Origin: DAOPZC01 sp035353175
Lineage (GTDB): Bacteria > Verrucomicrobiota > Kiritimatiellia > RFP12 > UBA1067
Reading direction: 5' to 3'
DNA length: 64,000 bases
Assembly (NCBI GenBank): GCA_035353175.1
Contig: DAOPZC010000005.1
Span: 1 to 64,000 of the forward strand
The position numbers were made by a program, and so were the translations under genes. Shown piece by piece: positions 9,115 to 18,311 of this stretch (within the stretch, counting starts at the first letter, position 1; the number at the start of each line of letters is the position of its first letter). The notes beneath the pieces are model-generated. The model was not told where the DNA came from and did not search any database. It worked only from the letters and a program-made list of their open reading frames with translations.

Positions 9115-10281
9115 ATGCGTTCTGATGTGAAGTCCGATTCAGGGGTCATGGCTCTGCTGCCGATCCTGTTTGGCTTTTTTGTCATGGGTTTTGTCGATGT
9201 CGTGGGGACCGCCACGGCGTTCGTGAAAAAAGATTTCGGCCTGTCGGATTCGGTGGCCAGTTTTCTGCCGGCGATGATTTTCCTGTGGTTCTTCATCGTT
9301 TCGATCCCGACCGGTCTGCTGACCAGTCGCATCGGCCGCAAAAACACGGTGCTCGTGAGTTTGGCGATCACGGCCGTGGCGATGATGCTGCCGGTGCTGG
9401 CCTACTCGAAATACGTAATCTTTTTCGCCTTCGCCCTCATGGGCATCGGAAACACCGTGATCCAGGCCGCGCTGCCGCCTCTGATGAGCAACGTGATCAA
9501 GCCCGAGAAACTGACGAGCAGCCTTTCGCTCGGCCAGTTCGTGAAAGCCCTGTGCGCGGCCGTGAGCCCGATCATCGCTGCGACGGCCGCTCAGGCGCTG
9601 GGCAACTGGAAACTGATCTTTCCGATTTACGGCGGCATCACGGTGATCGCGGCGGCATGGCTGGCGGCGACGCCGGTGAAGCGCGAGGAGGTCTCGTCCG
9701 CGGGGGCGACGTTTGGCGACTGCCTGTCCTTGTTGGGAAACCCCTTTATTCTAGCGATGTTCACGGGAATCCTGTTCGTGGTCGGCGTTGACGTGGGCAT
9801 GGGGTATTCGATCCCGCCCTATCTGCAGGACGTCTGCAAGCTCGACCTCAACCACGCGGCGATGGGCCCCACGGTCTATTTCGTGGCGAAGACCATCGGG
9901 TCGTTTCTGGGCGCGATGATTCTCGCCAAGGTCTCGCCGGTGAAGTGCTTCCCCGCGAGCGCGCTGCTGGCGATCGCCGGCACGGTGGCGATGCTGTTCC
10001 TGAAAGAGGCCACGGCGGTGCTGGCCTGCGTGTTCGTGGCGAGCCTGGGCATTTCGAACATCTTCGGTATGGTTTTCGGTCTCGCGATGAACCGCCTGCC
10101 GCAGAAGGCGAACGAGATTTCCGGGCTGATGGTGATGGCGATCGCGGGCGGCGCGATCATTCCGCCGATCATGGGCGCGGTCAAGAGCTCGGTCGGCCCC
10201 AACGGCCTGATCTACGTCCTGCTGGCCTGCCTCGTCTATCTGCTGGGACTCGGGATCTTCGCGTCCAAAGCGCGGAGCTGA
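9115..10281 (+). CDS. MFS transporter
   Basis: A 388-residue inner-membrane permease with about 12 hydrophobic segments. The loop between helices 2 and 3 carries the MFS signature TSRIGRKNTV. The start at 9115 has AAGGAGGGG just upstream; longer in-frame extension runs back through the terminator and is unlikely. The sequence resembles sugar-type (FHS/FucP-like) permeases more than drug exporters, but the substrate cannot be read from sequence. It is convergent with the metalloenzyme gene with a 3-base gap. A TATACT at 9041-9046 may be part of its promoter. Confidence 0.8.
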   Translation: MRSDVKSDSGVMALLPILFGFFVMGFVDVVGTATAFVKKDFGLSDSVASFLPAMIFLWFFIVSIPTGLLTSRIGRKNTVLVSLAITAVAMMLPVLAYSKYVIFFAFALMGIGNTVIQAALPPLMSNVIKPEKLTSSLSLGQFVKALCAAVSPIIAATAAQALGNWKLIFPIYGGITVIAAAWLAATPVKREEVSSAGATFGDCLSLLGNPFILAMFTGILFVVGVDVGMGYSIPPYLQDVCKLDLNHAAMGPTVYFVAKTIGSFLGAMILAKVSPVKCFPASALLAIAGTVAMLFLKEATAVLACVFVASLGISNIFGMVFGLAMNRLPQKANEISGLMVMAIAGGAIIPPIMGAVKSSVGPNGLIYVLLACLVYLLGLGIFASKARS

Positions 10282-10284
10282 CGC

Positions 10285-11205
10285 TCATTTCCAGTCTACG
10301 GGCTTCACGTCGCGCACCGGCGGCGTGTGGCCCGGCACCATCAGCCGCGTGATGCGCGGCGTGATGTCCATCAGGCTGGTCGCGTTGGCCTTGATCTCTT
10401 CCGCTCCCGGTCCGATGGCGATGAGCGGCACGAGGTTGCGCGTGTGGCCGCGCGTGCTCATGTCCTCGATGTTCCCGTGGTCGCTGGTGAGGATGAGCAG
10501 GAGTCCCGTTGTCTTGCTGAGCTTGACCACCGCGTCGATGAAGACGTCCAGCGTTTTCAGCGTCTCGCAGGCGTGGTCGTAGTTGCAGGAGTGGCCGGCC
10601 AGATCCGTTTGAAAAAATTCGAAGAGGGTGAAATCGTTGGCGCAGGCCACTTGGATGAGGTGCTCGGCCGCCTGCTGGGGGGTGATGACCGAGATGGAGA
10701 GGCCCTTCTCGTGCAGGCTGTGGCGCGTGATGTCGTGGAATACGGCCTGGTTCGCCGCAAGGTCGTCCTGGATGGCGATGGTTTCGGGCTGGGTCAGCGC
10801 CATGACGGTGGTGACCGATTTGAAACGGCGCACCAGCAGGTCGTTCACGCTGTCTACCATGTACGCGTCGGCAAAGCGGCAGCGCAGGCCTTTCCGGGTC
10901 AGCTCCATGAACAGGTTGCCCTCCTCGATCAGCTTGCGCAGAGAGGGGCCGGGAAAACCCTCGCAGTGGCGCCCCATGTACTGGGAGGCGTTGACGCCGG
11001 TGAACATGGCCGTCTGCCCCGTGGCGCTTTGCGGCAGGCCCTTGGTCTCGAGGCAGGCGTCGATGGGGACCGAGTGCGTTTCGATCAAATGACATAAAGC
11101 GGGGCAGATTCCGGAGTGAACCGGATTATCTTTTGCGGGCGGACGCAATCCCACGCCATCGATGAACAAGAAAAGCACTTTCACAGTGTTTTTATTGTAG
11201 GACAA
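10285..11205 (-). CDS. Alkaline-phosphatase-superfamily metalloenzyme, phosphoglycerate-mutase-like
   Basis: A 306-residue cytoplasmic protein of the metalloenzyme superfamily that includes cofactor-independent phosphoglycerate mutase, phosphopentomutase and nucleotide pyrophosphatases. Visible metal-site motifs are FIDGVG near the N-terminus, the nucleophile loop SATGQTAM, DLAGHS in the middle, and SDHGN followed by RGHT near the C-terminus. The protein is much shorter than iPGM (about 510) because the inserted transferase domain is reduced or missing, so it is more likely a phosphatase or phosphodiesterase of unknown substrate. It is transcribed alone, between an MFS gene and ferritin. Confidence 0.75.
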   Translation of the reverse strand: MSYNKNTVKVLFLFIDGVGLRPPAKDNPVHSGICPALCHLIETHSVPIDACLETKGLPQSATGQTAMFTGVNASQYMGRHCEGFPGPSLRKLIEEGNLFMELTRKGLRCRFADAYMVDSVNDLLVRRFKSVTTVMALTQPETIAIQDDLAANQAVFHDITRHSLHEKGLSISVITPQQAAEHLIQVACANDFTLFEFFQTDLAGHSCNYDHACETLKTLDVFIDAVVKLSKTTGLLLILTSDHGNIEDMSTRGHTRNLVPLIAIGPGAEEIKANATSLMDITPRITRLMVPGHTPPVRDVKPVDWK

Positions 11206-11311
11206 CCTTTTTTCTCATTCAAGTTCGGAATCGCGCGGATCTCTCTATTTTGAGCGGATCCGGCTTGTTGAACTAGCGAACGCGTGCCACCGCGGAGGCG
11301 CCAAAACAAGG

Positions 11312-11340
11312 ATGACAGCCGGAATCGGGCCTGATATACT
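11312..11340 (+). promoter_or_regulatory. Sigma-70 promoter for ferritin
   Basis: ATGACA at 11312-11317 (5 of 6 bases of -35), 17-base spacer, TATACT at 11335-11340 (5 of 6 bases of -10). Predicted start is near 11347, giving a leader of about 60 bases before the ferritin ATG. Confidence 0.6.
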
Positions 11341-11408
11341 GCCTTTACTTGCGGCGTGTGCGCAGATGTGACACGCGGCCGTAAGGTGGAAAGAAAAGGA
11401 GTGACAGC

Positions 11409-11903
11409 ATGATCAGCAAAAAAACGGCCAAAGCGATCAACACCCAGATCAACCGGGAATTCTATTCCGCGTTTCTGTATCTGGCCATGGCGAGCGATGC
11501 GATGGAAAAGGGCTTTAAGGGCGCGGCAAACTGGTTTTCCATCCAGTTTAAGGAGGAGCAGGAACACGCGTTGCGGTTCGCCAAGTACCTTCAGAGCCAG
11601 AACGTCAAGGTCGAGCTGGCCGCCCTCGCGGCACCGAAGACAGAGTGGAAGGATCTGCTGGACATGTTCAAGGACGCGCTGGCGCACGAGAAGAAGGTGA
11701 CGGCGTGGATCTGCGAGATCAATGACCTCGTTGTGGCGGAAAAGGACTACGCCACGCAGAACATGCTCAAGTGGTTCATCGACGAGCAGGTGGAGGAGGA
11801 GGCCAACGCCACCGATGCCATCTGGATGCTCGAAATGAGCGCGGGCTCCAAGGGCGCGCTGTTCATGGCCGACAAGACGCTCGGCAAGCGTGGCAACGAC
11901 TGA
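11409..11903 (+). CDS. ftnA: Bacterial non-haem ferritin
   Basis: A 164-residue iron-storage protein that forms 24-subunit cages and oxidises Fe(II) at a dinuclear centre. The ferroxidase ligands match E. coli FtnA in type and numbering: Glu17, Glu50, His53, Glu94, Glu126 and Gln127, with third-site Glu129 and Glu130. No haem-ligand Met of bacterioferritin is apparent. The start has AAAGGAG upstream and a good promoter at 11312-11340, and a tetraloop terminator follows. It stands alone as a transcription unit. In an anaerobe it would store iron and limit damage on oxygen exposure. Confidence 0.95.
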   Translation: MISKKTAKAINTQINREFYSAFLYLAMASDAMEKGFKGAANWFSIQFKEEQEHALRFAKYLQSQNVKVELAALAAPKTEWKDLLDMFKDALAHEKKVTAWICEINDLVVAEKDYATQNMLKWFIDEQVEEEANATDAIWMLEMSAGSKGALFMADKTLGKRGND

Positions 11904-11926
11904 AGAGAGGGGCGGCCCCCGACACG

Positions 11927-11953
11927 GCGCGGTCTTCGGGCCGCGCTTTTTTT
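11927..11953 (+). terminator. Terminator after ferritin with UUCG tetraloop
   Basis: Stem GCGCGGTC paired with GGCCGCGC (one G-U pair) closed by TTCG, followed by seven T residues at 11947-11953. It lies 24 bases after the ferritin stop and touches the stop codon of the convergent nudC gene. Confidence 0.9.
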
Positions 11954-12692
11954 ATGGCCGCCGTGCGAAGAAATCGTCGATCAGGCGCCGGGCGATGCTG
12001 ATGCGCGAAGGGATCTGAGGCAGGTGGTCGCGGTCGAACCAGCCGCCCTCATCGATCTCCAGTCCATCGGGTTTGATTTCGCCGCTGTCGTATTCGGCGG
12101 TGAATCCGAGCATCAGGTTGTTCGGAAAGGGCCACGGCTGGCTGGTGGCATAACGGATGTTTTTGACATGCAGCCCGACCTCTTCGGCGAGCTCGCGCGC
12201 CACCGCCGCTTCGATGGTCTCGTGCGCCTCGACGAATCCCGCCACGAGGCTCCAGAACGGCAGGACACCGTTTGCCTTGTGGACCAGCAGGATCCGGTCG
12301 CCGCGGTAGACCAATACGATCACGACGGGGTTGATGCGGGGGTAGGCGGTGTGGCCACAGGCGGGGCACGCCATGGCGCGCTCGGTCGGGTGCCGCTTGA
12401 GCGGCGTGCCGCAGGCGCCGCAAAAGCGGTGGGCGCGATACCAGTGCAGAAGCTGGCGGGCGCGGCCGGCCTGCGCCAGCGTGTCGGGCGTCACGAGATC
12501 GAAGAGCGCGCGCAGCCCGATGAGTTCCGCGCCGGCGGCCGGCGGCTCGTCGCACTGGGCGACCGCCACGCCGTCGCCGACCGGTTCGGTAAAGGAGAAT
12601 CGTGCGGGGTCGGCGTCGAAGAGACACTGGACTCCGCTCGCCGAGCGGAGAACCCAGAGCTCGTCACCTTTGAAAAGCAGATGCGGGTTCAC
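11952..12692 (-). CDS. nudC: NADH pyrophosphatase (NudC-type Nudix hydrolase)
   Basis: A 246-residue enzyme that hydrolyses NADH/NAD to NMN(H) plus AMP and can decap NAD-capped RNA. Order of parts: an N-terminal domain, a four-cysteine zinc ribbon (CGACG ... CPACG), the Nudix box (G-x5-E-x7-REL-x-EE-x-GL), and the NudC-specific SQPWPFP motif, here followed by NN. I chose the GTG at 12692 because GAGGTGAT lies six bases upstream and it starts at the first family-like residues. Its GTG overlaps the stop of the upstream gene as GTGA, so the two are translationally coupled. Confidence 0.9.
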   Translation of the reverse strand: MNPHLLFKGDELWVLRSASGVQCLFDADPARFSFTEPVGDGVAVAQCDEPPAAGAELIGLRALFDLVTPDTLAQAGRARQLLHWYRAHRFCGACGTPLKRHPTERAMACPACGHTAYPRINPVVIVLVYRGDRILLVHKANGVLPFWSLVAGFVEAHETIEAAVARELAEEVGLHVKNIRYATSQPWPFPNNLMLGFTAEYDSGEIKPDGLEIDEGGWFDRDHLPQIPSRISIARRLIDDFFARRP

Positions 12693-14647
12693 GGTTGGAT
12701 CACCTCGATGTGATTGCGGATCGCCTGGGTGAGCTGCGCCGCGTCGGTCCCCTCGAGCCGCAGCAGAACGCATTGCCAGCGGTAGGCGATGCTCCCGGCC
12801 CGGTCCAGCGGACGGTGTTTGAAGAGCGTGTCGAAGCCGTGCTTGTGGCGCTTGTACTCCTGCTGGATCTCCTCGAAGCGACTTTTGAACGCGGCCAGAT
12901 AAAGTTCTGCGAACTCGGCGGCGTTGCGCATGTGTCGCGCGCGCCGGTTGACGGGCGCGGCATAGGCGCGGGCGACAGCGGTGAGCGGATTTACGTATTC
13001 GGTGAAAGACCCCGTGTGATCGGAAACGGTCAGGCTGACCGGCAGGTCGTCCGCGTCGGTGACCACGACCTCGTCGCCGTCATCGAACATGATCTCTTTG
13101 TCGAGGTAGGTCCGCCCCACGATGCTGTTGACGGCGGCGGCGTCGCCCAGCAGCGGGGCCAGGCGGCGGTTGAATTCGGGATCCGCGTACCGCCGCGGCG
13201 GGATCTTGTCGGTGGCGTGCCCGCCGACGTAGACGCGCTCGAAGTAGACCGCCCAACAGCGCGAGCCGTGGAAGGCTTTGTTGCTGCCGTAGTAGGTCTC
13301 CGGAATGCGCCCGGTCGCGATGCGCGGCGGAAGCTTCATGCCGAGCTGGCGGCAGGCCAGTCGGCGGTCGAGAATGTAATCGGTGTAGTCGGCAGCCTCC
13401 ATGATCGAGCGCAACAGGTCCTTGCCCTCGTCGAGGTGGTCGCTGACACACCACTTCTGGAATCTCAGGATGCGCAGCTCGGGCTCGGGGTCGTTGATCT
13501 CTTTGACCTGGGCGATGAAGACGTCCGGACGGCGCTGCGAGAGCTTGGTCCGGGTCGAGAGCGAGTGCCTGATGCGCCCCATGTTGATGTACTCGATGGT
13601 GCCGAAGTCCCGCAGGTAGTTGAAAATCAGGGCTTTGGCGCGCGCGTCGCAGAGGGACTGCAGACCGGTGTCGTCGGGCATGGCCTCCAGCTCTTCACAG
13701 ACCGGGTCAAAGATCAGTTCGCCTTTCTCGATGCGGCAGCCGGGCAGCCATTCGATCTGCATGTAGAATTCGGGCGCGATGTTCTGAATGAAGTCGTCGG
13801 AGGCCACGGCGTTCGGCTGCAGGGTGAGCGCGGAGCACATCAGGTTCCGCCATTCGATGTTTTCGGGGGAGTCCTCCTGCAGGTTGGCGGGCACCGCCTG
13901 ACGGAAGGTCTCAAGCATTTTTCCGTAGGCGGCGCGCAGCGCGCCGGTCGGCAGTTCTTCGGCGTTCAACGCCTCGAAGGCCTGCCGCGCGAAGGCGCAC
14001 CCCGGAGGAAAAATATCGACCTCGGGATAGCCGAAGCGGTTCCGCTTGCCCGCGTAAAGCGCGATCTCCGCCAGCTGGTTCCGGAAAACGTCGTCGGGTT
14101 GCTGCCCAAGCCACGCGAAGGTGGCGAACGTGAGGAAACGGGTGCCGGTCGCACGGTTGTAGAAGTAGAGCGGCAGCCCGGTGATGCCCGTGCGTGAGGT
14201 GGCGATGAGGTGGTCCATCTCATCGGGAGAGACCGGGATCCGGCTCATGCGCCAGTTCTCGCCGCGGGCGCGCAGGGCGTTGCGGACTTTCTCCTGCTGC
14301 GTGTTCAGAAAGCGGATCTTCCGCTTGGAGACCAGCGTCTGGAGCAATTCGTCCGCTTCGAAGGCCAGGTCCATGGCATGCGGGTCGGGACGGATCAGCA
14401 CGTGTTGGTCGTCGAAGAGCAGGTCGACGGAGTGCTCAAACTCGCCATCGACCTCGCCGTCGGTGAGTTTTTTCTGCCCGTGCGCGAGGCGGTCGCGGTC
14501 CAGCGCTTTGACCCACTCAACGCGCTGGGTCGCGTGGACGCCGGGGAGCGTGACCAGCCCGGGGGTCTTCAGGAAAAGGGTTCCGATCCGGGATTTCAGC
14601 CTTCCGGTTTCGTCACGCGAAAAAATGGGGGCTCCGAGGAGTTTCAT
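12689..14647 (-). CDS. Large conserved-looking protein of unknown function, coupled to nudC
   Basis: A 652-residue soluble protein that I do not recognise. It has no signal peptide or membrane segment. Noticeable segments are KTPGLVTLPGVHATQRVEWV near the N-terminus (perhaps a short binding loop), many charged helices, and a repeated FxxWxxxD character in the middle. The ATG at 14647 (MKLLGAPIFSR) is preferred; an in-frame TTG at 14719 would overlap folD by 32 bases. It lies 40 bases after folD and overlaps nudC by 4 bases (GTGA), so the three genes are probably one unit. That hints at a cytoplasmic nucleotide- or cofactor-related job, but this is inference from position only. Confidence 0.75.
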   Translation of the reverse strand: MKLLGAPIFSRDETGRLKSRIGTLFLKTPGLVTLPGVHATQRVEWVKALDRDRLAHGQKKLTDGEVDGEFEHSVDLLFDDQHVLIRPDPHAMDLAFEADELLQTLVSKRKIRFLNTQQEKVRNALRARGENWRMSRIPVSPDEMDHLIATSRTGITGLPLYFYNRATGTRFLTFATFAWLGQQPDDVFRNQLAEIALYAGKRNRFGYPEVDIFPPGCAFARQAFEALNAEELPTGALRAAYGKMLETFRQAVPANLQEDSPENIEWRNLMCSALTLQPNAVASDDFIQNIAPEFYMQIEWLPGCRIEKGELIFDPVCEELEAMPDDTGLQSLCDARAKALIFNYLRDFGTIEYINMGRIRHSLSTRTKLSQRRPDVFIAQVKEINDPEPELRILRFQKWCVSDHLDEGKDLLRSIMEAADYTDYILDRRLACRQLGMKLPPRIATGRIPETYYGSNKAFHGSRCWAVYFERVYVGGHATDKIPPRRYADPEFNRRLAPLLGDAAAVNSIVGRTYLDKEIMFDDGDEVVVTDADDLPVSLTVSDHTGSFTEYVNPLTAVARAYAAPVNRRARHMRNAAEFAELYLAAFKSRFEEIQQEYKRHKHGFDTLFKHRPLDRAGSIAYRWQCVLLRLEGTDAAQLTQAIRNHIEVIQP

Positions 14648-14687
14648 GGGGCAAAGGACCGGGTTCGGCTCCGCCTGCTCCGCGGAG

Positions 14688-15575
14688 TCAGGCGGACGCT
14701 GCGCGGCGGGCGGATTCAAGGGTGTTGTACAACAGCATGGTGATGGTCATGGGGCCGACGCCGCCCGGCACCGGGGTGATCAGTGAGGCCACTTCCTTGG
14801 CGGAGTCGAAGTCCACGTCGCCCGCGAGGCGGAAACCGCTCTTTTTGGTCGCGTCCGGTATGCGGTTCACGCCCACGTCGATCACGGCCGCGCCGGGCTT
14901 GATCATCTCGCCGGTGACCGTGTTGGGCCGGCCGGCGGCCACCACAAGGATGTCGGCTTGCCGCGTGAAGGCGGCGAGGTCGCGCGTGCCGGTGTGGCAG
15001 ACCGTGACCGTGGCGTTGCCGCCCTCGGCCTTGCGCATCAGCAGGTGCGCGACGGGCTTGCCGACGATGTTGCTGCGGCCGACCACGACCGCGTGCTTGC
15101 CGGCGGTCTGCACCCCGGCTTTGAGCAGCATCTGGATGATCCCGTGCGGCGTGCAGGGCAGGAAGCAGGTCTCGCCGATCATCATGCGGCCGACGTTGAC
15201 GGGCGTGAAACCGTCCACGTCCTTCTCCGGCGCGATCGCGTTGATCACCGCGCCTTCGTCGATGTGCTTGGGCAGCGGGAGCTGCACGAGGATGCCGTGG
15301 ATGCGCGGATCCGCGTTCATCCGGCGCACGAGCGCCAGCGCCTCCGCCTGGGTGGTTTCCGCCGGGACGCGCACGTCCTGCGAGTACATGCCCGCCTCTT
15401 CGCACGCCTTCTCTTTGGCCGTGACGTAGGAGGTGGACGCCGGGTCAACGCCGATCAAGATGACGCCCAGCCCGGGCGTGACGCCGGTCGCGGCTTTGAG
15501 TTTCGCGACTTGGCAGGCGATGTCCGCGCGCATGTCGGCGGCGAGTTGTTTTCCGTCAAGAATGGTTGCGCTCAT
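14688..15575 (-). CDS. folD: Bifunctional methylenetetrahydrofolate dehydrogenase / cyclohydrolase
   Basis: A 295-residue cytoplasmic enzyme that oxidises 5,10-methylene-THF to methenyl-THF and hydrolyses it to 10-formyl-THF. All FolD landmarks are present: YVTAKEKA with the catalytic Lys, HGILVQLPLP, KDVDGFTPVN, CTPHGI, the nucleotide-binding VVGRSNIVGKP, and TPVPGGVGPMT near the C-terminus. The length is typical. No clear Shine-Dalgarno precedes the ATG; the leader is a pyrimidine-rich tract on the coding strand. It is the first gene of the folD / unknown / nudC run. Confidence 0.95.
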   Translation of the reverse strand: MSATILDGKQLAADMRADIACQVAKLKAATGVTPGLGVILIGVDPASTSYVTAKEKACEEAGMYSQDVRVPAETTQAEALALVRRMNADPRIHGILVQLPLPKHIDEGAVINAIAPEKDVDGFTPVNVGRMMIGETCFLPCTPHGIIQMLLKAGVQTAGKHAVVVGRSNIVGKPVAHLLMRKAEGGNATVTVCHTGTRDLAAFTRQADILVVAAGRPNTVTGEMIKPGAAVIDVGVNRIPDATKKSGFRLAGDVDFDSAKEVASLITPVPGGVGPMTITMLLYNTLESARRAASA

Positions 15576-15886
15576 GGGATGAAGGAAGAAGTAAAGAGGT
15601 TAGAAGTAAGAAGTTGAAGGATGTCCGGTTTTCCACAGCTTTCTCAGTAAATGGAAATACAAAACATAGTATAGCATAGACGAAGCCGCGGCGAAGGCCA
15701 AAAGTGAGCGGTGCTGCCAGAGGGTTCGCATCCGATTCGGTACACGTTTGTTCCTCATCGCCCCATGTTGGTGTACCGCCTTCAGGCGGCCTGGGCCACG
15801 TCTTCCGACTGAAGTCGGTACACCAGCCTGGTTCAAGCGGTCAGTCCGAAAATTGGGGCGCCCCGTCCCTCTGCACCTGATACGGC
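15576..15886. other. 311-base intergenic region holding a dispersed repeat copy
   Basis: Besides the repeat at 15728-15864, the segment contains a purine-rich tract of GAAG/TTAGAAG units at about 15581-15621, directly upstream of folD on its coding strand as pyrimidines, and TATACT/TATGCT sequences (minus strand) near 15663-15680 that could belong to a folD promoter. No gene is supported. Confidence 0.5.
15728..15864. repeat. Copy 1 of a dispersed palindromic element
   Basis: This segment aligns along its whole length with 62874-63018. Shared blocks include GATTCGGTACACG, CATCGCCCC, TTGGTGT, a CCGCC..AGGCGG hairpin, CCGACTGAAGTCGG with the following GTACACCAGCC, and GTTCAAGCG.TCAGTC. The ends are inverted relative to each other but decayed in this copy. 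A short minus-strand frame across it is conserved in both copies only because the DNA is. Confidence 0.85.
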
Positions 15887-18052
15887 TTATTGCGCCTGCG
15901 TCTGCTCAAGCAGCAGACCCGAATAGCCGCCGGGCAGCACGACGCGACCCTTCCAGAAGGCGGGCACATTCGGGTTGGAGCGCAGGGTCGCCGACTTCAC
16001 GAGCTTCGGGTTTATCCGGTCGGAAAAATCGTAGACGCGGATATTTTTGAACATACGGTTGGCGACCGCCACCCGGTGCGACGCGGCGTCGACGTTGACC
16101 TGCCCCTCGAAGTCGGACTTCGGGAAGATCGCGCGGCTGATGGCGGAGTCGTCGGGGACGTCGGCGGGCAACCCCGGGCTCGTCGGGAAAGGATAGCGCT
16201 TGAGGTCGCGTATGCCGACCGGCTTCTCAGGGTCCAGGAACGCGTAGCCGCCGCAGCGCATGACGAGGAACTCTCCGCCGAACGCCGCCAGCGTACCCGT
16301 CTGCGAGCACATCGGGAACGTGTCCTCCCAGACGAGCTTGGCCGCGCCCGCGCCGATTTCGAAAAGCTGAAGGCCGCCGAAAGTGCGCGAGAAGCCGAAA
16401 TACTTGTCTTTAACGAGGCTCTGCCCGCCGTAGTTGTTGTAGACCAGGCTGCCGCCATGCTGGCGCAGCACGACCTTCGGGTTCGCCAAATCCGAGAAGT
16501 CGATGAACAACACGCGGGTCGATCCGCTGCTGGCCGCGATCACGTCGTGTCCGTCGAACGCCCAGACGAACTGCGCGAAATGGGCCGGGGTGTCCAGTTC
16601 CGTGAATCGGGAGATCTCCCGGAGCTCCGTGTCCGACACGATCTGGTAGACGCCGATGCCGTTCTGCCCTTCGGCCACGTACAGCCGGTCGCCCGCGCGC
16701 TTGACGTCGGCGGCGTACGGAATCGCCACGCGCCCGATCTGCTCGATCCGCCCCTCTGCGAGCCGGTAGATCTTGACGCCCTCCCAGACGTTCGCGGCGT
16801 AGGCGATGTCGCCGTTCAAGGCGACGGCCCGCGTCGGGTTCGAGAGCTGCGCGCCCGAAGAGATGAACCCTTCTTCACGGTGGTCAAAAGGCTTCGCGGG
16901 GAGTCGGGGAAGCGCGCCGAAGTCGCGCGGCTCCGGCTTGGCGATCCCGGGGAGTTCGGCGACGTAAAGCCCCGTGAAGTTGCCCGCAACATACAGCACG
17001 CCTTCGCCTACGGCTATCGACGAGACGGGATCGCCCTGCGGAATCGTGGGGTCGGTGATCTGCTTGTACGGAACAACGATTTTCGGGTCTTCGGGATCGC
17101 GCTTGGGAAGCACGAGGTTTCCGACGATCTTCGGGTTTTTGCGGTCGGACACGTCGACGAGGAACACGCCGTTGACGGTGTCGGAGGCGAAGCAGTGCGT
17201 GCCCGAAACGCGGGGCGTCCAATAATCGCACGGGCCGAAGTAGATGGAGGGGAACGCGACCCGCGACAGCTTGACGGGCTTTTTCGGATCTGAGACGTCG
17301 AAGAGGTCGAGGCCGTGGCCCGCGCCGTGGCGCAGCTCTTGGGGACCGCTTTTTTTGTGTTGGCCGGTCGATGCGAAGAGCGTGCCGCCCTGCATGCACA
17401 TGCCGTCGCCGTAGCCGTCGAGCGCGATTCTCGAGACCGCCTTCGGGGCGAGCGGGTCCGACACGTCGATCGCGGTCACTTCGCCGCCCGCCCAGTCGCC
17501 GCTCATGAGCAGGCCGTTGCGGTAGTAGACCGACTGCGATTCGTCCGTCCGGAGCGACGACAGGTGCTTCATCCGGGCGGGATCGGAAACGTCGACGCAC
17601 TGGATGCCGTACACGCGATGGCCCAGAAACGCGACGGGGCCCGCGACGTCCAGCCCCGTGGCCATTTCGACGCCGTCGAAGTTCGAGATGATCTTCGGGG
17701 CGGCGTCGTCGGAGATATCGACCGCCCAAAGACCGCACTGGCGGGACGAGAGGAACGCCGTCTTCCCGCTGACGCGCAGCTGGCGGACGTTGCCCATGCC
17801 GCCGACATGCCCGAGCCGCTTGGGGTTCTTCGGATCGGTAAGGTCGAAAACCGAAAGGCCGTTGTCTTCAAGCGCGTAGAGCCGGCCGTTGGCGAGCTCG
17901 AGCGACATCGTGCCGGCCGTGCCCGGCACTTTTCTGAACGGGATCGGCCGGCCGTACTTCGGGTCGGGATGGGCGTTGATGATCGCGTCAGCCCCTGCGG
18001 CTGAGCAGAAGCAAGCGGCCGAGACGAACAAGGCGAAAAGGGCAGGTTTCAT
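15887..18052 (-). CDS. Secreted LVIVD-repeat beta-propeller protein
   Basis: A 721-residue secreted protein. The start at 18052 (MKPALFAL...) opens a clear signal peptide; in-frame ATGs at 18064 and 18061 are alternatives and none has a good ribosome site. The mature protein is built of repeated units with the pattern (L/V)-x-V-x-D-(V/I)-(S/T)-D-P-x-x-P-(K), for example LSVFDLTDPKNPK, LWAVDISDDAAPK, VTAIDVSDPLAPK, FLVDVSDRKNPK and LFIDFSDLANPK. These are LVIVD repeats, thought to form extracellular propellers, often for binding or surface display. No catalytic motif is visible. It stands alone between the repeat element and the integron array. Confidence 0.8.
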   Translation of the reverse strand: MKPALFALFVSAACFCSAAGADAIINAHPDPKYGRPIPFRKVPGTAGTMSLELANGRLYALEDNGLSVFDLTDPKNPKRLGHVGGMGNVRQLRVSGKTAFLSSRQCGLWAVDISDDAAPKIISNFDGVEMATGLDVAGPVAFLGHRVYGIQCVDVSDPARMKHLSSLRTDESQSVYYRNGLLMSGDWAGGEVTAIDVSDPLAPKAVSRIALDGYGDGMCMQGGTLFASTGQHKKSGPQELRHGAGHGLDLFDVSDPKKPVKLSRVAFPSIYFGPCDYWTPRVSGTHCFASDTVNGVFLVDVSDRKNPKIVGNLVLPKRDPEDPKIVVPYKQITDPTIPQGDPVSSIAVGEGVLYVAGNFTGLYVAELPGIAKPEPRDFGALPRLPAKPFDHREEGFISSGAQLSNPTRAVALNGDIAYAANVWEGVKIYRLAEGRIEQIGRVAIPYAADVKRAGDRLYVAEGQNGIGVYQIVSDTELREISRFTELDTPAHFAQFVWAFDGHDVIAASSGSTRVLFIDFSDLANPKVVLRQHGGSLVYNNYGGQSLVKDKYFGFSRTFGGLQLFEIGAGAAKLVWEDTFPMCSQTGTLAAFGGEFLVMRCGGYAFLDPEKPVGIRDLKRYPFPTSPGLPADVPDDSAISRAIFPKSDFEGQVNVDAASHRVAVANRMFKNIRVYDFSDRINPKLVKSATLRSNPNVPAFWKGRVVLPGGYSGLLLEQTQAQ

Positions 18053-18251
18053 AAGCGGCATCATAGCGCGATGCCCGCCGGTCGGCAAGGGGCGTCCCGA
18101 TGGCCCCAGTTGCCCGGGTGCGCTTCAACTTTGTTGAATCCGCCCCCGAAGGAGGAGTTAGGAGTTTTAATACCTTAAAGACAAGGAGGTTATAAGATTC
18201 AAAAAAGGGGCTTTACCCTTGTCCTCACGATGAAGACACAAATTTCACCCT

Positions 18252-18307
18252 GGCCAACGTTGCCCACCCTGCACGGCATTTCGTTGCATGAGTGGGCTTG
18301 GTTGGGC
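18252..18307 (-). repeat. Integron attC site 1 (56 bp), after the toxin gene
   Basis: Read on the minus strand, it starts with GCCCAAC (R'' core, RYYYAAC) at 18307-18301 and ends with GTTGGCC at 18258-18252, close to the R' core GTTRRRY. Inner arms CAAGCCCAC and GTGGGCAAC are imperfectly complementary. It begins 4 bases past the toxin stop codon, exactly where a cassette attC should be. Confidence 0.75.
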
Positions 18308-18311
18308 ATAG

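Noticed and set aside
15600..15836. Small minus-strand frame similar to one at 62716-63048 (AGVPTSVGR-like peptide)
   Set aside because: The similarity comes from the dispersed DNA repeat; neither frame has a ribosome site and the frames diverge outside the repeat.
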